Positions 46,147 through 55,197 are shown, numbered from the stretch's first letter. The stretch is DNA of 64,000 nucleotides from Planctomycetota bacterium (GCA_027493625.1 JAOSKM010000001.1:277489-341488), one strand, 5' to 3'. The notes: generated by a model not told the origin, from the letters alone. Translations and numbers: made by a program.

Positions 46147-49080
46147 TTATGCCTCCACCACCTCCGCGCACCTGGCGCACAGGAAGGCGTGTTCCTTTAC
46201 GCTGCCTACGTCGCCGGTGCGGCGGAAGCAGCGCACGCAGGCCTGCTCGGCGCTGGCGACCACCTTCACCCACAGGCCCTGCACGTCCGTGGCGGGCTCG
46301 AACTCCTGCAGCGCGCCGTGGTCTGACTGGGCGTCCAGCAGCAGCTTGCTGACGTTCAGCAGCTCCGGCAGCTCGGCCTGCAGCTGTTCCGGCGTGCCGT
46401 GCTGCGCGAGCTCGGTCATCAGCGCCGCGTTGCAGCCCAGCGTGACGTTGGCGTCGTAGCCCTTGCCGATTACCTTCTCCTTGCGCAGGCGGTCCAGCAC
46501 CCGGTCGCTCTCGGCCTTCAGGCGGAACAGCAGCTTGTAGCGCTTGTCCAGCTCAGGCATTGCGCGCAGGGTGTCGTCCAGCTTCGGCCAGGCGGCGAGG
46601 TGCACGCTGTCGGGCTCGGACTCCAGCTTGGGCAGGTACTGCCACATCTCCTCGGCCGTGTGGACGGTGACAGGCGCCATCAGCTTCACCAGCAGGGTTG
46701 CCACGTGCCAGTACACGGTCTGGATGCGGCGCCGCGCGGGGCCTTCCTTGGCTTCGCAGTACAGGGCGTCCTTGCTGACGTCGATGTACTGGGCCGAAAG
46801 CTCGACCGTGCAGAACTGCACCAGCGCGCGCATGGCGTGGTGGAACTCGTAGCGCTCCCAGCAGGCGGTGACTTCCTCGATCAGCGCGGCGGCGCGGCTG
46901 AGCACCCACTGGTCGAGGGGGCGCAGCTCGGAGTACGCCAGCGCGTGCTGTTCCGGTGTGAAGTCGAACAGGTTCGCCACCAGGGTTCGCCAGGTGTTGC
47001 GCAGCTTGCGGTAGTTGTCGCCGGCGCCGCGGATCAGGTCGTAGGTGACCGGGATCGGCTCGCTGGTGTTCACGCTGGCGAAATACAGGCGGATCAGGTC
47101 CGCGCCGAGGTCGCGCACGCCCTGGTCGATGGCCCAGATGTTGCCCTTGCTCTTGCTGCCCTTTTCGCCCTTTTCGTCCACCACGAAGGCACTGGTCAGG
47201 CACTGTTTGAACGGCGACTTGCCCTGGGTGGCGACGCTCAGGATCAACGAGACCTGGAACCAGCCTCGGTGCTGGTCGTCGCCCTCGAGGTAAAGGTTCG
47301 CGGGGAACTTGTCTTTGAGCTCGTCGTCGGCCAGCATCACCGCGCGGTGCGAAGCGCCCGATTCAAACCACACGTCGAAGATGTCGTCCATCTTCGCCAG
47401 CTTGCGGCCTTTGAACTTGTCGGGGCGCACCGCATCCGGCAGCAGCTTCTCGACGGGCCAGTTGGCGTCGTCGTACCACACGTTGCTGCCGTGCTGCGTG
47501 ACCAGGCCGATCACGTGGTCCACGGTCTCGGTGTCGATGCAGGTCTCGCCGCTTTCCACGTCGTAGAAAGCCGGGATCGGGATGCCCCAGAAGCGCTGGC
47601 GCGAGATGCACCAGTCAGGCCGGTTCTCGACCATGGCGCTGATGCGCTTTTCGCCCCAGGCGGGGAACCACTGCACCTGCTTGATCTCGTCCAGGATGCG
47701 CTGGCGCAGGGTGCGCGACTCGCCCTGCTCGACGTGGTCGATGTTCACGAACCACTGCTCGGTGACGCGGAAGATCACCGGCGTGTGCGTGCGCCAGCAG
47801 TGCGGGTAGCTGTGGGGGAAGGGCTCGCTGTGCAGCAGCAGGCCGTGCTCGCGCAGCTTGCTCACGATGCCGTCGTTAACCTTCCAGATCAGCTTGCCCT
47901 CGATGAAGCCGAACCAGCCGTGTTCGTCCTTGAAACCGGCCGGCAGCTCCAGCTCTTCGCGCAGCCTGTCACCGCTGTAGTACTGGCCGGTGGGGGAGAC
48001 GGGGCACACGGCCGGTATGCCCTCGCGCTTGCCGGTTTCGAAGTCCTCTTTGCCGTGGCCGGGTGCGGTGTGAACCAGGCCCGTGCCGTCGCCCAGTGTG
48101 ACGTAGTCGGCGAACACTACCGGGCACTCGAAGCCCCACAGGGGCTGGGAATACTTCACGCCCGCCAGCTCAGCGCCCTTCAGGTGCTTGAGCACCTTGA
48201 CGTTCTCGAGCTTCGCGCGCGCAACGATGTCTTCGCGCAACTCCTCGGCCACCACCATGCGCGCGGTTTTGCCGGCCTGGGTGTACTCAAGCAGCGCGTA
48301 CTCGGCGTCCTTGGCGACGGCGACGGCGCGGTTGGCGGGCATGGTCCAGGGCGTGGTGGTCCAGATCAGCAGGCTGACGTTTTCGACGCCCGCAACCGGG
48401 CCCGTGGCTTTCATCAGCACATAGATGCTGGGGTCGGTGCGGTCTTCGTACTCGAGCTCTGCCTCGGCCAGCGCGCTTTGCGCCGCCCAGCTCCAGTGCA
48501 CGGGGCGCTTGGCGCGGGTGATGTAGCCCTTGTGGTACAGGTCCCGGAACACCCGCAGCACGTTGGCTTCGTAGACCGGGTTGGTGGTCAGGTAGGGCTT
48601 CTCCCAGCGGCCGAGTGTGCCGGTGGTCTTGAACTGCCCGCGCTGCTTATTGACGTAGCCGTTGGCGTAGTCGAGGCACAGCTCGCGCAGCTTCACGCTG
48701 GTCATTTCCTCGGGCTTCTTGCCGCCCAGCTCTTTCAGCACGTTGTGCTCGATCGGCAGGCCGTGGCAGTCCCAGCCAGGCACGTAGGGGCTGTCGAAGC
48801 CCTGCATGGTGCGCAGCTTGACCACCATGTCTTTCAGGATCTTGTTCATCCCCGTGCCGGTGTGGGCGTCGCCGTTTGCGTACGGGGGGCCGTCGTGCAG
48901 CACCCAGGGCCTGGCGCCCTTGCGGTCGGCGCGGATGCGGCCGTAAAGGTCGGACTCGGCCCACTGTTTCTGGAGTGCGGGCTCGCGTTCGTTCAGGCCG
49001 GCCTTCATGGGGAAGTCGGTCTGGGGCAGCTGCACGGTTGACTTGTAGCGCTCTTTGGCGGCCTTGGCGTCTTCTGTCAT
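46147..49080 (-). CDS. ileS: isoleucyl-tRNA synthetase
   Basis: 977 residues, cytosolic, charges tRNA-Ile. Catalytic HIGH region is GPPYANGDAHTGTGMNKILKD, with HTGT instead of HIGH. KMSKS appears as KGSKSKGN. WDCHGLPIE, WTTTPWTMPANRAVA and the CP1 editing segment (GTGLVHTAPGHGKEDFETG, abridged) are present, followed by the anticodon-binding helices and a C-terminal zinc finger CVRCFRRTGDVG...LCARC. The start MTEDAKAAKERYKSTVQLPQ fits. Two small genes follow closely. The HIGH variation should be compared with relatives before being called unusual. Confidence 0.93.
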   Translation of the reverse strand: MTEDAKAAKERYKSTVQLPQTDFPMKAGLNEREPALQKQWAESDLYGRIRADRKGARPWVLHDGPPYANGDAHTGTGMNKILKDMVVKLRTMQGFDSPYVPGWDCHGLPIEHNVLKELGGKKPEEMTSVKLRELCLDYANGYVNKQRGQFKTTGTLGRWEKPYLTTNPVYEANVLRVFRDLYHKGYITRAKRPVHWSWAAQSALAEAELEYEDRTDPSIYVLMKATGPVAGVENVSLLIWTTTPWTMPANRAVAVAKDAEYALLEYTQAGKTARMVVAEELREDIVARAKLENVKVLKHLKGAELAGVKYSQPLWGFECPVVFADYVTLGDGTGLVHTAPGHGKEDFETGKREGIPAVCPVSPTGQYYSGDRLREELELPAGFKDEHGWFGFIEGKLIWKVNDGIVSKLREHGLLLHSEPFPHSYPHCWRTHTPVIFRVTEQWFVNIDHVEQGESRTLRQRILDEIKQVQWFPAWGEKRISAMVENRPDWCISRQRFWGIPIPAFYDVESGETCIDTETVDHVIGLVTQHGSNVWYDDANWPVEKLLPDAVRPDKFKGRKLAKMDDIFDVWFESGASHRAVMLADDELKDKFPANLYLEGDDQHRGWFQVSLILSVATQGKSPFKQCLTSAFVVDEKGEKGSKSKGNIWAIDQGVRDLGADLIRLYFASVNTSEPIPVTYDLIRGAGDNYRKLRNTWRTLVANLFDFTPEQHALAYSELRPLDQWVLSRAAALIEEVTACWERYEFHHAMRALVQFCTVELSAQYIDVSKDALYCEAKEGPARRRIQTVYWHVATLLVKLMAPVTVHTAEEMWQYLPKLESEPDSVHLAAWPKLDDTLRAMPELDKRYKLLFRLKAESDRVLDRLRKEKVIGKGYDANVTLGCNAALMTELAQHGTPEQLQAELPELLNVSKLLLDAQSDHGALQEFEPATDVQGLWVKVVASAEQACVRCFRRTGDVGSVKEHAFLCARCAEVVEA

Positions 49081-49104
49081 GGCGATTCCTCTGATTGGCG
49101 GTCA

Positions 49105-49178
49105 GAACACGAAGGAACGAAGGAGCGAAGACAAAGGCGCCGCGCTGAGGTTCTTCGCTACTTCGTTCCTTCGTGTTC
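49105..49178. repeat. inverted CACGAAGGAACGAAGG repeat
   Basis: Perfect 18-base arms (49105-49122 and 49161-49178) made of GAACACGAAGGAACGAAG and its complement, plus a second partial GCGAAGA/TCTTCGC pair inside. It belongs to the same CACGAAG family as 36843-36990, with a GTGTTTATCCGTGTTTG motif at 49227-49243 like that at 14030-14043. Confidence 0.6.
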
Positions 49179-49298
49179 CAACCGCGTGGTCCAACCGGCA
49201 GCGTTCAAACCGCGCGGCCGGTTTCAGTGTTTATCCGTGTTTGTAAGTGGTTACAACGACGTGGGCCGAGTCCGGGGCGGACGCAGCACGCTGCGTCC

Positions 49299-49511
49299 CT
49301 ACAGTTCCGCCAGCTCGGCGTCTGTAATTCGCTCGGCTTCGTCGATCAGCAGGATGGGTATGCCGTCTTCGATGCGGTAGGCCTTGCGCGATTCCTTGCA
49401 CAGCAGGCGGTTGCCCTTGAGCACAAGGGGCTTGTGGCTTTCGGGGCAGACCAGCATGGCCAGGAATTCCGGGTCAAGCTGTGTTTCGGCTGTCTTCGCG
49501 TTGTCGCTCAT
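49299..49511 (-). CDS. Trm112-like small zinc-ribbon protein
   Basis: 70 residues: LDPEFLAMLVCPESHKPLVL, LLCKESRKAYRIEDGIPILL. The pattern C-P-E-S...L-x-C...A-Y-x-I-x-D-G-I-P-x-L-L is that of the UPF0434/Trm112 family. Only two cysteines remain, so zinc binding is probably lost, as in many bacterial members. Bacterial family members are thought to partner methyltransferases or to assist lipid A-related steps; the role here is unknown. Confidence 0.8.
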   Translation of the reverse strand: MSDNAKTAETQLDPEFLAMLVCPESHKPLVLKGNRLLCKESRKAYRIEDGIPILLIDEAERITDAELAEL

Positions 49512-49605
49512 GGCGGGGCCATGCTATGGAACGGGCCAAAGTTGCACAAGACTGGGTCTTGACATGCCTTGTACCTGCCTCTACTTTTCCCCGCCCGACC
49601 GCAGA

Positions 49606-49679
49606 AGGGTCAGACCCCTTTTTGCGGTGCGGGTGATCGGTTCAGGAACGCAATTGGGGCGAAAAAGGGGTCTGACCCT
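49606..49679. repeat. REP-like inverted repeat in the rpmH leader
   Basis: Perfect 18-base arms AGGGTCAGACCCCTTTTT (49606-49623) and AAAAAGGGGTCTGACCCT (49662-49679), ending 21 bases before the rpmH ATG. Each arm is also internally palindromic (GGGTCAGACCC, GGGTCTGACCC). Confidence 0.8.
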
Positions 49680-49700
49680 CTCCCCGACACAGGCACAGCC

Positions 49701-49943
49701 ATGAAGAAGAAAGTCCGCAGGTCCAACCTCAAGCGCAACCGTACGCACGGCTTCCGCGCGCGCATGGAGACGGCTGATGGCCGTCAGGTTCTGGCGCGCC
49801 GCCGCCGCAAGGGTCGCAAAAAGCTGACCGTGAGCGACGAGGGCAAGACCAAGCAGCAGGGCAATCCGAGCAAGGTGAACGAGCACCGCCGCAAGCAGCG
49901 CGAGGCCCTGCGCCAGAAGCGCAAACGCGCCGGCAAGATTTAG
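49701..49943 (+). CDS. rpmH: ribosomal protein L34 with a C-terminal extension
   Basis: 80 residues. The first 46 match L34 ([37 protein letters not shown]). Canonical L34 is about 44-47 residues, so the last 33 ([33 protein letters not shown]) are an extra basic tail. ATG 49701 aligns MKKKVRRSN with the usual N-terminus. No rnpA, yidC or dnaA follows, unlike the classical rpmH-rnpA order. An inverted repeat occupies its leader and a hairpin terminator follows. Confidence 0.88.
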   Translation: MKKKVRRSNLKRNRTHGFRARMETADGRQVLARRRRKGRKKLTVSDEGKTKQQGNPSKVNEHRRKQREALRQKRKRAGKI

Positions 49944-49988
49944 TCGCGAAGCGACTGTTCGCCAGGCGGATCGAAACACCAAAACACA

Positions 49989-50012
49989 AGCCCCCCGTGC
50001 AAACGGGGGGCT
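49989..50012 (+). terminator. terminator of rpmH
   Basis: AGCCCCCCGT and ACGGGGGGCT around GCAA; weak T-tract. Confidence 0.6.
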
Positions 50013-50024
50013 GTGCGTTGTACG

Positions 50025-50165
50025 CAACTTACTGACAACCGCAAAAACAGGTTAACCACGAAGGGCCACAAAGGGCCACGAAGGAAAGCACGACCTGCCG
50101 TTCTTCGTGGCTCTACGTTGTTCACCGCAGTTGCTTTTCAGCAGATGGGTGTTTCGACTTTCATG
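50025..50165. repeat. dispersed ~145 bp repeat (CACGAAGG family), copy 2
   Basis: Inverted relative to 36843-36990. Shares CGCAAAAACAGGTTAACC, the CCACGAAG iterations, GCCGTTCTTCGTGG, and the end GTTTCGACTTTC. Confidence 0.7.
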
Positions 50166-50181
50166 GTTAATGCAGAGATCA

Positions 50182-51241
50182 TTACGTTCGCCAGAACACT
50201 ACGCCTGCGAAGATGCCGAACAGCACCGGGGTGATGCTTGCACCCACTACGGGCGAGAACGCGCCTGACTGCGCCAGGGTCTCGAACCAGAACTGCAGAA
50301 TCTGGTACAGCACCACGCAGCCGATCGCCAGGCTGCCCGCCATGAAGGCCTTCATGCCGCCGCGCGAGAGGATCAGCCCCACCCCCGCAGCTCAGCAGGA
50401 TGAAGCCCACGAACGGGTGCCACAACTCGTGCCACAGGGCCACCCGCAGGTCCAGGTCTTCGCGGTCGGCGCTGCTGTCGGCCCACAACTGCGCCAGGGT
50501 GCGGTCGCTGTAGCTGCGCCGGCGGCGGGCGAAGTCGGCCGGGTAGATGCGCCCGTAGGGCAGCGCGCCGTCGAAGTACTCGGGCTCGCCGCTTTCGACG
50601 CCCTCGGGCGCCGTCAGCGCGGCCAGGTCGTACACCTTGGACCTGCCCGGCGACCACCAGCTTGCGCGTTGATCGACCCAGTGAAGCTCCTCGGCTACGA
50701 TCACCCGGTTGCCGGCGGCGTTCAGGATGCGCACGTCTTCGACCGTGCGCTCGTCCAGGTTGTACCGGCGCACAAACCAGACATTGCCGTCGTCGTCGCG
50801 CACGCTGATGCGCTTGCCCTTGCGGTATTCGAACGCGCCGTAGGGCGACTCGCGCGCGGCCTCGGCCAGGCTGGGCAGTGCCCACTGTCTCAGGCCAAGT
50901 CCCACCACCCCCAGCAGCAGCGCGGGGATCATGATCGCAGCCAGGGCCCGCTTCTGGCCAACGCCGGCGGCTTCCAGCAGCAGCAACTCGCGCGATCGAA
51001 TCACGCGCGCCACGGCGAACATGCCGGCCGCGATCACCATGAAGGGGTACAGCAGGTACAGGATGTGCGGCAGGTTGTAGGCGTAGAACAGGGTGGTGCC
51101 CTGGGCGACGTCTGGAAAGTTCTGGATCTTGTCGAGGTTCAGCAGCACGTCCACCACCAGGAACACGGTGGTGAACAGTGCCAGCACCAGCACCAGGCTC
51201 TGCAGGAAGATGCTCAGGAAGTAGCGGTCGAAGCGTTTCAT
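50182..51241 (-). CDS. LptF/LptG-family LPS export permease (frameshifted at a C/G-run)
   Basis: About 352 residues after repair. The N-terminal three helices (FLSIFLQSLVLVLALFTTVF; YNLPHILYLLYPFMVIAAGM; RSRELLLLEAAGVGQKRALA) carry the family pattern with the RSxELxxxxAAG loop. A periplasmic beta-jellyroll-like domain follows (KRISVRDDDGNVWFVRRY; FDGALPYGRIYPADF). After the five-C run (50382-50386; four needed) the other frame supplies VGLILSRGGMKAFMAGSLAI and the last helices to TAA 50182. It would pair with an LptB ATPase to move LPS to the outer membrane. A divergent kinase gene starts 90 bases away. Confidence 0.85.
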
Positions 51242-51332
51242 GGGCTTGGGACTGCGATGTTAGCGGCAGGAGTTTAGCTGTGTATTGTTGGATACGGCGA
51301 ATAAGCTTAAGGTTTCACGCGGTTTTTCGCGC

Positions 51333-52157
51333 ATGACCAGAGCCGAGATGACTTCCAGCGTGTCCGAGTTGCCGTCCTACTCACTGCAGGACGGCAGTGA
51401 GTTTGCGCCCGCGCTTGTTGAGGGCGATGAGTTGCACCAGTCCGCGGAGAAAGTGCTCGGGCATTGCGACTTCCTTGATGTTTTGCAGGTCTCGCGGCGC
51501 GGCGGCCTGGCGCTGATCCGCCATCAGGGCGGCTTGAAGGTCTTCAAGTTCATCAACTGCCGCGCCGACTGGAAGAAGCGCTGGGCGCGCTGGATCGGCT
51601 GGAACCCCGCCCGCCGGGCGTTGCGCATGTCGCGCGCCCTGGATGCCGCCGGCATCGCGGTCTGCGAAGTCGAGGAGTACGGCGGCGTAAGCCTGCCCAG
51701 CGCGCCCCGCGCCGTCTGGACCATGAGCCGCTACGTCGAGAACGGGCGCACCCTGCGCCAGCTGAAGCAGGAGCTGCAACAGGATCGCCACGCGCCGACG
51801 CACCCGGTCATCAAGCGGTTGTTCAACGATTGCCTGGTGCTGCTGCGGCGTATCCACGACGCCGGTTTTGAGCATCGCGACTATCACGCCGGCAACCTGC
51901 TGGTCACGGGCGTCCCGGACTTCGAGCACGCCGAGCTGCGGCTCGTGGACCTGGAAACGGTCATGCAGCGCCGCGCAAGCCCGGTGCGCAGGGCCCGGGA
52001 TCTGCGGCGCTTCCTGGACAACTTCGCCGATCCGCAGGGATGTCTCGAGTTGATCCACTCCGCGCTGGATGATTACACGGCTGGTGACGCGGATCTGAAG
52101 GCTCGCATCCTGGCAACGCGCCGCATGAAGGGGCTGCTGCACAAGTACGCTCGCTGA
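51333..52157 (+). CDS. lipopolysaccharide (Kdo/WaaP-type) kinase family protein
   Basis: 274 residues. Kinase-fold core: LKVFKFINCRADWKKRWARW near the ATP-binding lysine region, RRIHDAGFEHRDYHAGNLLV as the catalytic loop (H-x-D-x3-N), and ELRLVDLETV as the metal-binding acidic motif. This order is that of KdkA/RfaP/WaaP proteins, which phosphorylate LPS core Kdo or heptose on the inner leaflet. The start is uncertain (ATG 51333 or 51348, or an upstream TTG); none has a strong ribosome-binding site. Its position between two Lpt permease genes supports an LPS role. Confidence 0.8.
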   Translation: MTRAEMTSSVSELPSYSLQDGSEFAPALVEGDELHQSAEKVLGHCDFLDVLQVSRRGGLALIRHQGGLKVFKFINCRADWKKRWARWIGWNPARRALRMSRALDAAGIAVCEVEEYGGVSLPSAPRAVWTMSRYVENGRTLRQLKQELQQDRHAPTHPVIKRLFNDCLVLLRRIHDAGFEHRDYHAGNLLVTGVPDFEHAELRLVDLETVMQRRASPVRRARDLRRFLDNFADPQGCLELIHSALDDYTAGDADLKARILATRRMKGLLHKYAR

Positions 52158-52165
52158 AGTTCCCG

Positions 52166-53293
52166 TCAGGCCCATCGGCCGCGGACCATGCCCGCCGCAA
52201 TCGACGCGATTGCCACCAGCGCTGCCGCGGGCGCGACCGCCGCCGCTGCCGCCGGGGGCAGAGTACCGTTCTCGCTGAAGGTGGTGGCGGCCGTCATCAG
52301 CGGATAGTAGCCGAGCGCGCAAGGAATCACCCCGGCGCCGATGGCGAACAGCCGGTTCGGGTGGTTCACGAGCGCCGCCAGCAGCGCGCCCAGCAGCGGC
52401 AGCAGCAGCCCCGCGGCGGACAGGCTGACGCGCCGCACCAGCTCGGCGGCGGCACCGTGTCGACCGGTACGCTGTTCGATGTCGCGCGCGATGTCATCCA
52501 GCAGCGCGCCGGTCGGCTTGGCCTTGGGCGCGTCCGGCTCGTCGTCGCTGCCGAAGCTGAACGGCACTCGGAGCTCGTTGATCTTCTCCGCCACCATGGG
52601 CGTGCCGGCCGGCGCTCCGCTTTCCGGGTTGAACTGCACCAGGCGCGGCTCGTAGCAGCGGGTCAGCACCATCATGCCGTTGTGGCGCTGGTAACCGATG
52701 CTCGCGCTGCGCGCGGTCAGCGAAGCCAGCAGGCCGAGGTCGTTGTAGACGAGGATCTTAAGGTCGGTGAAACGCCCCTGCTCCACGTCGCCGTAGCTGA
52801 TGTCGATGCTGGGGTCGGACCCGCCGCGTCCGGGAAACCGCAGCTCGCGTGCGCCCTGGGGCGGATGGTCGATGAAATCCGCCAGCGCCAGGCGCTGCAG
52901 CGAGTGGCGCTCGGCGTATGCCTCGGGCCCGTAGATCGACACGCCGAACCAGGCCACCGCGGCCGTCAGCACGCCGACCGGCAGCAGCATCACGAAGGGG
53001 CGCCAGGGCGATACGCCCGAGGCCGCCAGCAGCAGCAGCTCGCGCTCGGAGCGCATGCGGCCGAATACCAGCGTGGCGGCGAACAGCGCGCTCATGGGCA
53101 TGGTCATGGGCAGCAGGCTGACCCACAGCGAAGGCGCGAATGACACAAGGGTACCGAACCGCGGTGTTACCTCGAAGCGGTTGACGATCTGGTAAAGGCT
53201 CAATGCGGTGAACAGGAAGGTCAGCCCCAGCACGCACACCACGGCCAGCAGCAGCACGTCACGCAGGATCACCCGGTCCAGTCGCGAGATCAT
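52166..53293 (-). CDS. LptF/LptG-family LPS export permease
   Basis: 375 residues. MISRLDRVILRDVLLLAVVC; YQIVNRFEVTPRFGTL; helices with SERELLLLAASGVSPWRPFV; a periplasmic domain with ARELRFPGRGGSDPSIDISY; and C-terminal helices to residue 370. The family fold is the same as the gene at 50182. ATG 53293 overlaps the aroC stop (ATGA), fixing the start and implying coupled translation. The two permeases in the window probably form the LptFG pair; which is F or G cannot be told from sequence alone. Confidence 0.87.
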   Translation of the reverse strand: MISRLDRVILRDVLLLAVVCVLGLTFLFTALSLYQIVNRFEVTPRFGTLVSFAPSLWVSLLPMTMPMSALFAATLVFGRMRSERELLLLAASGVSPWRPFVMLLPVGVLTAAVAWFGVSIYGPEAYAERHSLQRLALADFIDHPPQGARELRFPGRGGSDPSIDISYGDVEQGRFTDLKILVYNDLGLLASLTARSASIGYQRHNGMMVLTRCYEPRLVQFNPESGAPAGTPMVAEKINELRVPFSFGSDDEPDAPKAKPTGALLDDIARDIEQRTGRHGAAAELVRRVSLSAAGLLLPLLGALLAALVNHPNRLFAIGAGVIPCALGYYPLMTAATTFSENGTLPPAAAAAVAPAAALVAIASIAAGMVRGRWA

Positions 53294-54465
53294 GCGCTGC
53301 CCCCGAAGGCGCGCAGAGACTTGAGGTAGCCGTCCAGGTTGCGCCTCACCTCGTCCAGGCTGTCGCCGCCGGTCTTTTCCAGCAGGGCCTGCGCCAGCAC
53401 GATCGCCACCGCGCACTCGGCCACGATGGCGGCTGCAGCCACGGCGCAGGTGTCGCTGCGCTCGGTGCTGGCCTGTGTCGCCTCGCCTGTTGACACGTCT
53501 ACGGTCGGCAGCGGGTTCATCAGCGTGCTGATCGGCTTCATGTGCACGCGGCACACCAGTGGCTCGCCGTTGGTCACGCCGCCTTCGAGGCCGCCGGCGT
53601 TGTTGCTGCCCCGCGTATAGGGTCCGCGCCCGGCCGCGGGCGGCATCGGCAGCACGCTGTCGTGCACCTGGCTGCCCGGGCGCTTCGCGGCCTCGGCGCC
53701 CAGCCCGATCTCGACCGCCTTCATGGCCTGGATGCTCATCAGGGCCTGGCCCAGCCGGCCGTCGAGCTTGCTGTCCCAGTGGTTGTGGCTGCCAAGGCCG
53801 GGGGGCAGGTTCAGCGCGACGATTTCGATGCAGCCGCCCAGGGTGTCGCCGGCGGCTTTAGCGGCGTCGATGGCGGCCTTGAGAGCGGCGTCGTGGCTGC
53901 GGTCGATGGTGCCGAATTCTCCGCTGTCGCGCGCGGCGCGGGCAGCATCCGGCCCCTGGAAGATTTTCGTGTAGCCCCTGCCCATGGGCTGATCGGCCTG
54001 CACCGCGCCGGTGCTGAGCACGTGGGCGACCACCTCGATGCCGAACTCGCGCAGCAGGCCCTGGCAGGCGGCGCCGGCCATCACGCGCGCGGCGGTTTCG
54101 CGGGCGCTGGCGCGCTCCAGCACGTCGCGTGCGTTGCGCGAGCCGATCTTCAGCACGCCCGCCAGGTCCACGTGGCCGGGCCGCACGTTGGCCAGGTCGG
54201 GCGCCTTGTCGATGCGCGAGTCGCGGTTGCGCGCCACCAGCGTCAGCGGCGAGCCGATTGTCAGCCCGCGCCGCAGGCCGCTCAGCACCTCGACCGTGTC
54301 CGTCTCCACGTTCTGGCGGCCGCCGCGACCATAGCCGCCCTGGCGGCGCCTGAGCTGGCTGTTGATCCAGTCAAGGTCAAGCGCGAGGCCGAAAGGCAGG
54401 CCGAAAAGAGTGGCGATCACGGCCGGGCCGTGGGATTCGCCTGCAGTTGTGAAAGTCAGAGCCAT
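53290..54465 (-). CDS. aroC: chorismate synthase
   Basis: 391 residues. Converts EPSP to chorismate with reduced FMN. Signatures: FTTAGESHGPAVIATLFGLP, RRRQGGYGRGGRQ, RSSARETAARVMAGA-type ERASARETAARVMAGAACQG, GLEGGVTNGEPLV and RSDTCAVAAAAIVAE. ATG 54465 starts MALTFTTAGESHG; the in-frame upstream codons come from an AATCCAAA tandem repeat and are not coding. It overlaps lptG-like by 4 bases. No other aromatic genes are near; the gene travels here with envelope genes. Confidence 0.95.
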   Translation of the reverse strand: MALTFTTAGESHGPAVIATLFGLPFGLALDLDWINSQLRRRQGGYGRGGRQNVETDTVEVLSGLRRGLTIGSPLTLVARNRDSRIDKAPDLANVRPGHVDLAGVLKIGSRNARDVLERASARETAARVMAGAACQGLLREFGIEVVAHVLSTGAVQADQPMGRGYTKIFQGPDAARAARDSGEFGTIDRSHDAALKAAIDAAKAAGDTLGGCIEIVALNLPPGLGSHNHWDSKLDGRLGQALMSIQAMKAVEIGLGAEAAKRPGSQVHDSVLPMPPAAGRGPYTRGSNNAGGLEGGVTNGEPLVCRVHMKPISTLMNPLPTVDVSTGEATQASTERSDTCAVAAAAIVAECAVAIVLAQALLEKTGGDSLDEVRRNLDGYLKSLRAFGGSA

Positions 54466-54558
54466 TGGATTTTGGATTTTGGATTTTGGATTTTGGATTG
54501 GAATGGCCCGCATCGGCCATCCCACACTCAATCCAAAATCCAAAATCTAAAATCGAAA
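54466..54558. repeat. inverted TTTTGGA / TCCAAAA heptad repeats
   Basis: About five TTTTGGA units (54466-54501) face about four TCCAAAA-like units (54532-54558), so transcripts could form one long A/U-rich hairpin between nitroreductase and aroC. Confidence 0.75.
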
Positions 54559-54564
54559 ATCCCG

Positions 54565-55197
54565 TCACGGCTCGAACCGCAGCCTCGCCTGGTAAGTCTT
54601 GAGTTGACCTTGCCCGTCCACGACGTGCACCTTCTCGGCCGGGCCTTTGCGGGGCCTGGGCTTGAGCTCCTCATCGGGTCGGCCGTAGCCGACGGGCAGA
54701 AGGGCCTGGCAGCTCCAGTTCTCGTCCACGCCCAGCAGCCGGTTGAAGTCTTTGGCGAGGGTGGGGGTGTAGGTCAGTGAATGGATGCCCTCGACTTCCA
54801 GGGCGGTGATGAAGTTGGCGATGCTGAGCCACACTGACTGCAGCCAGAAGGGCAGGTCGCGGCGGCCGAACACGGCCACCAGGAAAGGCGCGTCGTCCGT
54901 GAATTCCTTGACGGGGGTGATGTCGTGGCTGGCGAAGAACTGTTTCAGCCAGTCGGGGCTGACGTCGTGGAACTTGACGTCGGCCTTCTCGCAGAGTTCG
55001 CGGACCTGCTCGCGGATCGGGCCGCGCTCGATCAGCACGTATTCCCAGGGCTGGGTGTTGGCGCCGCTGGGGGCTCGCATGGCGGCCGCGAGCGCGCGTT
55101 CCAGCTTTTCGGGTTCGATCATCTGCGTGGTGAAAAAGCGCCTGCTGCGCCGGCGGCGCAGCAGGGCCTGGAATTCATCGGGCGTGGGGTGCACCAC
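54565..55197 (-). CDS. nitroreductase family protein
   Basis: 210 residues. FMN-binding pattern: RRRRSRRFFTTQMIEPEKLE at the N-terminus, APSGANTQPWEYVLI, SIANFITALEVEGIHSLTYT, and LLPVGYGRPDEELKPRPRK at the C-terminus. GTG 55197 overlaps the TAG of the preceding ompH (a second GTG three bases on is equally possible), so it is in the same operon. Such enzymes reduce nitro compounds, quinones or enones with NAD(P)H; no specific substrate is implied. Confidence 0.88.
   Translation of the reverse strand: MVHPTPDEFQALLRRRRSRRFFTTQMIEPEKLERALAAAMRAPSGANTQPWEYVLIERGPIREQVRELCEKADVKFHDVSPDWLKQFFASHDITPVKEFTDDAPFLVAVFGRRDLPFWLQSVWLSIANFITALEVEGIHSLTYTPTLAKDFNRLLGVDENWSCQALLPVGYGRPDEELKPRPRKGPAEKVHVVDGQGQLKTYQARLRFEP

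Noticed and set aside
46399..49041. Long open frame of 880 codons on the plus strand opposite ileS
   Set aside because: It is a high-GC antisense shadow: low-complexity Val/Leu/Ala/His composition and no motif, while the minus strand encodes an unmistakable isoleucyl-tRNA synthetase.
49105..49260. CRISPR-like appearance of repeated CACGAAGG / ACGAAGG units
   Set aside because: Units are short, inverted rather than direct, and have no uniform spacers; they belong to the dispersed CACGAAG intergenic repeat family.
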